The notes under the pieces were generated by a model. That model had not been told where the DNA came from and ran no database searches. It worked only from the letters and a program-made list of their open reading frames with translations. The position numbers and the translations under genes are program-made. Shown one piece after another: positions 1-3,783 of a DNA stretch of 6,740 nucleotides (position 1 is the first letter of the stretch; each line of letters opens with the position of its first letter). Where the stretch lies: assembly GCA_900553415.1 (NCBI GenBank), contig USDH01000090.1, positions 1 through 6,740 on the forward strand, in the 5' to 3' direction. This stretch comes from an uncultured Collinsella sp. (GTDB lineage: Bacteria > Actinomycetota > Coriobacteriia > Coriobacteriales > Coriobacteriaceae).

Positions 1-1040
1 CAAAATCGGCGGAAGGATCTTGGCGTCCAACGGTGGGCACCTACGGTATCTTTGCCGATAACCTTCCCAGTAGACACGTTGCTCAGGAAGGCGAGCAGGA
101 AGAACCGGATTATGTCTCCGTGCACGGGGGCGACGTCACGATCGATGCCGCCAACCTGTCGATCAAGACAGCCGATGCCTGGCAGGTTTCCGTGTGCATC
201 AATACGGTCGGTATCAAAAAGAATACCCTCATGAAAATCGTCAACGGAGCCGATGTCGCGCTTTCCGCCGGCAGTGCGGCTTCGCTCTCGGCGGGCATCA
301 GCGCGCGTTCGCAAAGCGGTGCGGTGTGGATGCTTGTCGAGGAGTCGAATCTTACGTCTCGAAGCCTGTCTGCTGCAAACGGCATCGATGCCGTCCGCAA
401 TCAAAGTTTTGGAATCATGGCAGAGGCAAACACCGGGTCGGAAACGCCTCGTATCAAGATTCGCAAATCGAAGATTGAGGCCTCGGGCGCGACTGCGGGA
501 ATCTATGCGATCAACTGCAACGACGCGACTGCGACGCTGTTCCGTGCTGCAATGATTGATTTACGAGGGAACGCGATGATTACGACTCCGACGGACGGTG
601 CCGTGCGCGATGTGAAAAAGGTTGTTGATACGGGGCAATGGCCTAGTTCCCAGAGCGGGCAGGTCATCGGTGTTGCCGGTTCGTCTGCGATTTCGGATAT
701 CGTCGGTTCTGCCGAGGTCGCCCATGATGTAGTGATTGATTTTGGAGACGGACAGGAGCCGGAGCCGACGCCCGATCCCGAGCCGACGCCGGAGTCCGAT
801 CCCGACCCCATACCCAATCACGAGCAGAAGCCTGGCCTCAAGCCCGTAGACAAGGACGTAAAGACCACCACGGCGGTCACCAAGACCGTTACGACCAAGA
901 CTGCCGCCGGCGCCAAAAACGCTTCCGGTGTTCTGGCTGCCACAGGCGACAACGCTGCGACGGCGGCGGCAGCCCTCGGCATTGCCGGTGCGTCCGTCAT
1001 CGGCGCCGGCTTCGTCGCGTCCAAGCGCCGCGACCGCTAG
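1..1040 (+). CDS. Wall-anchored surface protein, probable beta-helix body (5' end outside window)
   Basis: The frame is open from the first complete codon (3-5) to TAG at 1038-1040, giving 345 residues. No signal peptide is present and the GTG at 33 has no Shine-Dalgarno, so the real start is upstream of the window. Fragment residues ~14-245 are rich in G, A, S, V, I and N. They carry a recurring G-I-x-A motif (glycines at about 15, 98, 127, 137 and 166) alternating with short beta-strand-like runs, which fits a right-handed beta-helix of the pectate-lyase or adhesin kind. Residues 251-310 are a Pro/Glu/Asp then Lys/Thr linker of the type that spans peptidoglycan. The last 35 residues form a sorting signal: LAATGD, a hydrophobic segment, KRRDR. 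I infer covalent attachment to the cell wall by a sortase. No catalytic residues are recognised; an adhesin or glycan-binding protein is the best guess. The anchor is paralogous to that of the gene at 1244-3607. A strong terminator follows, so it is probably transcribed separately from the next gene. Confidence 0.85.
   Translation, partial: KSAEGSWRPTVGTYGIFADNLPSRHVAQEGEQEEPDYVSVHGGDVTIDAANLSIKTADAWQVSVCINTVGIKKNTLMKIVNGADVALSAGSAASLSAGISARSQSGAVWMLVEESNLTSRSLSAANGIDAVRNQSFGIMAEANTGSETPRIKIRKSKIEASGATAGIYAINCNDATATLFRAAMIDLRGNAMITTPTDGAVRDVKKVVDTGQWPSSQSGQVIGVAGSSAISDIVGSAEVAHDVVIDFGDGQEPEPTPDPEPTPESDPDPIPNHEQKPGLKPVDKDVKTTTAVTKTVTTKTAAGAKNASGVLAATGDNAATAAAALGIAGASVIGAGFVASKRRDR
933..1037 (+). 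other. C-terminal sorting signal, LAATG type
   Basis: The final 35 codons encode LAATGD, about 20 small and hydrophobic residues, and a basic tail (KRRDR). This has the layout of LPXTG signals with the LAXTG variant. In high-GC Gram-positives LAXTG is known as the substrate motif of class E sortases; that this organism uses such an enzyme is inference, as no sortase gene is in the window. The length and layout match the signal at 3500-3604 exactly (35 residues each). Confidence 0.8.
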
Positions 1041-1063
1041 CGCAAGCTTTCATAACCATTTTC

Positions 1064-1103
1064 AGCCGCCGCGTGAGCATAAATGTCCTCGCGGCGGCTC
1101 TTT
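1064..1103 (+). terminator. Intrinsic terminator of the upstream surface-protein gene
   Basis: A perfect 10-bp GC-rich stem (AGCCGCCGCG at 1064-1073 with CGCGGCGGCT at 1090-1099) has a 16-nt loop and is followed by CTTTGTATTT. It starts 24 nt after the stop codon. The stem strength and following T-rich tract support rho-independent termination of the gene ending at 1040. Confidence 0.8.
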
Positions 1104-1110
1104 GTATTTC

Positions 1111-1149
1111 CGCAGGTAGAGGCCTAGGTTCGCATCTACGAACCTAGGC
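1111..1149 (+). promoter_or_regulatory. Conserved hairpin element, copy 1
   Basis: CGCAGGTAGA (1111-1120) is followed by a perfect 11-bp inverted repeat, GCCTAGGTTCG (1122-1132) and CGAACCTAGGC (1139-1149), with a 6-nt spacer. A second copy lies at 3682-3723 with the same spacing between the 10-mer and the dyad. The two copies share CGCAGGTAGA and TAGGTTCG...GAACCTA, but the three outer pairs differ in a compensatory way. There is no immediate T tract here (TTTT only at 1160-1163) and a good terminator already precedes it, so it is not needed to end the upstream gene. It lies 94 nt before the start codon at 1244. It could be a leader RNA structure or a dyad operator. The function is unknown to me. 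Confidence 0.6.
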
Positions 1150-1182
1150 ATACGGAGTCTTTTGGCACATCTTGGTTGTACA

Positions 1183-1223
1183 GGACCACCACAAAGGGGA
1201 CAGGCACCTTTGTGGTGGTGTCC
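1183..1223 (+). repeat. REP-like palindromic repeat, copy A
   Basis: A perfect 13-bp inverted repeat, ACCACCACAAAGG (1185-1197) and CCTTTGTGGTGGT (1207-1219), encloses a 9-nt loop, GGACAGGCA. Outer GG/CC pairing (1183-1184 with 1222-1223) adds to it across a small bulge. The 35-nt core (1185-1219) matches the reverse complement of 3644-3678 at 34 of 35 positions. Short dispersed palindromes of this size between genes are typical of REP sequences mobilised by RAYT (IS200-like) transposases. I recall the GGGGACAGGCACC core from other genomes, but this is not checked. It lies within the probable leader of the next gene. Confidence 0.7.
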
Positions 1224-1231
1224 CTACGACC

Positions 1232-1238
1232 AAGGAGG
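1232..1238 (+). promoter_or_regulatory. Ribosome binding site that fixes the start at 1244
   Basis: AAGGAGG, a near-perfect Shine-Dalgarno, lies 5 nt before ATG 1244. It decides against the in-frame upstream TTG at 1172, which has no Shine-Dalgarno and would translate the REP palindrome. Confidence 0.9.
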
Positions 1239-1243
1239 CCGTT

Positions 1244-3607
1244 ATGAACGGAAGCCACTTTGATAAGCAAACCCAGCGTGAGCGTACCTGCTCACTGGTC
1301 CACGGTACCTGGCGTTGTGTGGGCGCAAAAATTGCTTGCGCCGGTGCATGCGCACTGATGGTTGGTCAATTGCTGCTGCCGAGCGTGGCGCTGGCGACGG
1401 AATGCGCCGATCCGGCCGCTGGGACGGATGAGGTTGCCGCGGCTCCGGTGACGCCGACGGTTGTGGAGGATACGGCTGCAACGACCGCACCAGCTGCTTC
1501 GACCGCGCCTGCAACCGATGCTGCTCCGACGGCGCAAGCCACCGCTGAGCCTCAGCAGACGGTCCCGACTGGCGCCACCGATGAATCCAACGATGCGGCA
1601 CCCGCTGAACAAAATACTCCCAGCGACAACGCCGCCACGCCGGCGAATGACGCCATCATGCCCTGCGGTGTGACCGATGTTGTTGGCGGCAGCGGCGTTA
1701 GGGTCAATATTACGGTGCGGAACAATTACACCGACATCAAGAAAGAAGAAACGATTGAGTATGTGAAGGGGATTGCCCTTGTAGATGGAGACCAGTCTGC
1801 TCTCGATGGTAGCGCTTTGACTTTGATCGTCCATGCGGCGTATGACAGCGCGAGCAATAAAACAACGCTTACCCTGGATATCAGCAAGATTCAGAGACAG
1901 AAGGAGGAGCAGAAGTACTTTACGGAGTACAAGGAGAATAAGTCCAAGATGACGACCACCTATGATGGATCCAAGCTTACGTATACGGGTACAGAGCCCG
2001 GGAATATCATCATCGGTGATCCGGACGACGCCTTTAAAGGAGACACCGAGGCGACCGGGAAACCCACTATTAACGAGATCCGGGATGACTACTACACCCG
2101 CACCCATGTCTACGAGAGGGCGTGCCTTGTTATCCCGGCAGCGGAATCAGAATCGGAATCCATCTCCTTTGCCAATGTTCAGAATACGAACTTCAATTGG
2201 CAGCTGGATACTGGTCCGCAGGCGACGGCAGGTGTCCCTAACTACGATGCAGATAAATGCGAAATCGCTTATGAATGCTGGCAGGAATTTGAAAACAACG
2301 AACCCGTTGCTGCCTGGTATTCCGATAACGGCTCACATGGTTCCCTGCCGACTATTACAAAGTTTAAAAGCGGGAAAGAGTACGTGTATTCTCTTATGCT
2401 GAAGCCAAAAGACGGATATTCCTTCAGCGATGAAACCGTTGTTACCGTAAACGGGGAAACCGTAAAGTCGAGTCTAAGCGGAGAATTCCTGTATGTCCCT
2501 GCTATTAAAACAATTACGATGCCTGCTTCGTCGGAAAACGAAGCTCTTGAGAATCTAAACGTCAACGATGTGAAAACCGACTACGCGCCCGGCGAGGCGC
2601 CGCGTGCGACCGCGACGATCCCCGCCGCCGATGCCGATAAGTATGAGATCGCCTATGAGTGCTGGGAAGAGATGGATGGCAGCGACCCTGCGGAGCTCAA
2701 GCCCGTTGCCTTCTGGTATTCCGACCCCGCAAAGTACACGCCGGGCATGAAGAAGATTGACCACTTCGAGGAGGGCAAGTTCTACATGTACTCCGTTGAG
2801 CTGAGGCTCAAGGGCGACAATACCGTGGCCGATGACTGCAATATGAACGTCAACGGCCATTGGACGCACCACATCAAGACCGTCAACGGCGTCTTCGCGC
2901 CAAACGCTGACAATATGCTGTGCGAGCAGCCGATCGACGAATGGCGGGCCATCGACGTTATCGAGATCAATGGCGCCACGACCACCTTCAAGGCAGGCGA
3001 CAGGCCGGTCTTTACGGCGAGTGTTCCGATGGGTTCCAACTCCCTTCCTCAGTGTGAGTTCTGGACGGGTAGCGACGGCAGCGAAGTGAACTCCCAGAAG
3101 TTCTGGGATCAGAACATTACAAACCACATCGATGCTTTTAAGCCTGGCGTGACCTATCGCTACGGCATCTACCTCAAGTCCGCGCGCGGCTTCTACTTCA
3201 CGCCCGACACCAAGCTGGTGGTCAACGGCGTGGAATGCGGCTACCAGGTCGCGGATAGCGTATCCGATGAGGACAGCGGCTGGATCTACACCCTGTGGCT
3301 TAACACCGATCTGACCTTTACGCCTGAAGCCACGCCGGCTCCCGATCCGCAGCCCACGCCGGATCCCAATCCGACACCGCAGCCTGAGACCAAGCCCGAG
3401 GCCAAACCTGAAGCTAAACCCTCGGCCAAGCCGGCTACGACCACCACGGTGAGCAAGACGGTTGAGAAAGCCACGCCGGCCAAAAAGTCCGCCGCCGTCC
3501 TGGCCGCCACGGGCGACACCACCGCGATGACGGTCACCGCCCTGGGCATCGCTGGCGCAACCGTTGCCGCCGCAGGCATCGCCGCGACCAAGCGTCGTAA
3601 GCGTTAG
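1244..3607 (+). CDS. Wall-anchored multidomain surface protein with three tandem modules
   Basis: This complete gene encodes 787 residues; the start is set by AAGGAGG at 1232-1238. Residues 1-51 are a long Sec signal peptide (basic N-region, hydrophobic core about 30-48, predicted cleavage after VALA-51). No lipobox precedes C54. Residues ~55-140 form a low-complexity Ala/Thr/Pro/Asp stalk. Residues ~141-298 are a unique domain I do not recognise, with a lysine/glutamate-rich helical patch. Residues ~300-695 hold three diverged repeats sharing EIAYECW (repeats 1 and 2; EFW in repeat 3), WYSD or equivalent, and a G-x-x-Y-x-Y...L...F...VNG motif, like bacterial Ig-like beta-sandwiches. Residues ~697-750 are a Pro/Lys-rich wall spacer. 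The LAATG motif is at 753-757, followed by a hydrophobic segment and KRRKR. The mature part has ten cysteines (54, 141, 294, 339, 345, 473, 532, 560, 604, 665). Codons 150-440 are clearly AT-richer than the flanks. Likely a sortase-anchored adhesin or binding protein; the ligand is unknown. REP-like palindromes flank the gene on both sides. Confidence 0.92.
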   Translation: MNGSHFDKQTQRERTCSLVHGTWRCVGAKIACAGACALMVGQLLLPSVALATECADPAAGTDEVAAAPVTPTVVEDTAATTAPAASTAPATDAAPTAQATAEPQQTVPTGATDESNDAAPAEQNTPSDNAATPANDAIMPCGVTDVVGGSGVRVNITVRNNYTDIKKEETIEYVKGIALVDGDQSALDGSALTLIVHAAYDSASNKTTLTLDISKIQRQKEEQKYFTEYKENKSKMTTTYDGSKLTYTGTEPGNIIIGDPDDAFKGDTEATGKPTINEIRDDYYTRTHVYERACLVIPAAESESESISFANVQNTNFNWQLDTGPQATAGVPNYDADKCEIAYECWQEFENNEPVAAWYSDNGSHGSLPTITKFKSGKEYVYSLMLKPKDGYSFSDETVVTVNGETVKSSLSGEFLYVPAIKTITMPASSENEALENLNVNDVKTDYAPGEAPRATATIPAADADKYEIAYECWEEMDGSDPAELKPVAFWYSDPAKYTPGMKKIDHFEEGKFYMYSVELRLKGDNTVADDCNMNVNGHWTHHIKTVNGVFAPNADNMLCEQPIDEWRAIDVIEINGATTTFKAGDRPVFTASVPMGSNSLPQCEFWTGSDGSEVNSQKFWDQNITNHIDAFKPGVTYRYGIYLKSARGFYFTPDTKLVVNGVECGYQVADSVSDEDSGWIYTLWLNTDLTFTPEATPAPDPQPTPDPNPTPQPETKPEAKPEAKPSAKPATTTTVSKTVEKATPAKKSAAVLAATGDTTAMTVTALGIAGATVAAAGIAATKRRKR
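2141..3328 (+). repeat. Three tandem ~125-135-residue protein modules
   Basis: Approximate modules are residues 300-425, 426-560 and 561-695. Modules 1 and 2 share EIAYECW (starting at residues 340 and 468), a following WYSD, and a K-x-G/E-G-K-x-Y-x-Y-S segment leading to a VNG tripeptide. Module 3 retains CEFW (C604), FKPGVTYRYG and VVNG. The similarity is clear at protein level but not at DNA level, so the duplication is old or the modules were acquired separately. An Ig-like fold is inferred from strand pattern only. Confidence 0.65.
3500..3604 (+). other. C-terminal sorting signal, LAATG type
   Basis: The last 35 codons encode LAATGD, a hydrophobic segment beginning near TALGIAG, and KRRKR. 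It aligns along its whole length with the tail at 933-1037, sharing LAATGD, ALGIAGA and KRR. This indicates the same anchoring machinery for both proteins. Confidence 0.82.
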
Positions 3608-3610
3608 GTT

Positions 3611-3639
3611 TTGGTGCTCCGCCACGACGGACGAATAAC
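3611..3639 (+). promoter_or_regulatory. Weak candidate promoter for the LRR gene
   Basis: TTGGTG (3611-3616), a 17-nt spacer and AATAAC (3634-3639) loosely match the -35 and -10 consensus (3/6 and 4/6). It would make a leader containing the REP palindrome and hairpin copy 2. The match is poor and the reading is speculative. No better promoter was found between 3608 and 3783. Confidence 0.2.
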
Positions 3640-3642
3640 CCC

Positions 3643-3679
3643 AACCACCACAAAGGTGCCTGTCCCCTTTGTGGCGGTT
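3643..3679 (-). repeat. REP-like palindromic repeat, copy B (inverted relative to copy A)
   Basis: A 14-bp inverted repeat, AACCACCACAAAGG (3643-3656) and CCTTTGTGGCGGTT (3666-3679), has one A/C mismatch (3647 with 3675) and a 9-nt loop, TGCCTGTCC. That loop is the reverse complement of the copy A loop, so the element is in the opposite orientation. It starts 36 nt after the stop at 3607, and the stem ends in TTT. It may therefore help end transcription or protect the 3' end of the mRNA, as REP hairpins are known to do. Confidence 0.7.
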
Positions 3680-3681
3680 TG

Positions 3682-3734
3682 CGCAGGTAGAACGGTAGGT
3701 TCGTATATATGAACCTACCGTTCGCTTTGTTTTT
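3682..3734 (+). promoter_or_regulatory. Conserved hairpin element, copy 2, with terminator-like T tract
   Basis: CGCAGGTAGA (3682-3691) runs into a perfect 13-bp inverted repeat, GAACGGTAGGTTC (3690-3702) and GAACCTACCGTTC (3711-3723), with an 8-nt AT-rich spacer. GCTTTGTTTTT (3724-3734) follows, so this copy has the layout of an intrinsic terminator. It could end transcription of the gene stopping at 3607, or act as an attenuator in the leader of the LRR gene, whose ATG is 60 nt further on. GGTAG at 3686-3690 repeats the stem sequence at 3694-3698 and could compete for the same right arm (CTACC at 3715-3719), a possible alternative fold. The dyad is shared with 1111-1149. Confidence 0.6.
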
Positions 3735-3771
3735 GGGCGACGATTACGCTGGATGACTTTTGGTTTGCAGG

Positions 3772-3778
3772 AAAGGAA
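3772..3778 (+). promoter_or_regulatory. Ribosome binding site of the LRR gene
   Basis: AAAGGAA lies 5 nt before ATG 3784. Together with the signal peptide that begins directly at this ATG, it supports the chosen start. Confidence 0.75.
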
Positions 3779-3783
3779 CAACC

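Noticed and set aside
33..35. GTG at 33 as the true start of the first gene
   Set aside because: The frame stays open to the window edge, there is no ribosome binding site, and a wall-anchored protein needs a signal peptide, which is absent.
1128..1143. LexA/SOS box
   Set aside because: The Gram-positive LexA box is CGAAC-N4-GTTCG. Here the half-sites are in the reverse order (GTTCG-N6-CGAAC), so the dyad is different.
1125..1146. tRNA T-arm suggested by GGTTCG
   Set aside because: No acceptor, D or anticodon arm can be built around it. The inverted repeat is a single hairpin.
1150..1185. Promoter such as TTGGCA at 1162-1167 for the middle gene
   Set aside because: No acceptable -10 hexamer lies 16-18 nt downstream, so the promoter of this gene is left unassigned.
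1183..1223. Intrinsic terminator at REP copy A
   Set aside because: The stem is strong but no T tract follows (TCCCTACGACC), so it is reported as a repeat only.
1172..1243. In-frame TTG at 1172 as an earlier start for the middle gene
   Set aside because: It has no Shine-Dalgarno, would translate the REP palindrome, and would put 24 extra residues before the signal peptide. AAGGAGG at 1232-1238 clearly serves ATG 1244.
2555..3781. Long minus-strand open frame of 408 codons
   Set aside because: It lies antisense to the middle gene, crosses its stop and both intergenic elements, has an Arg/Gly-rich composition typical of GC-rich shadow frames, and shows no recognisable domain.
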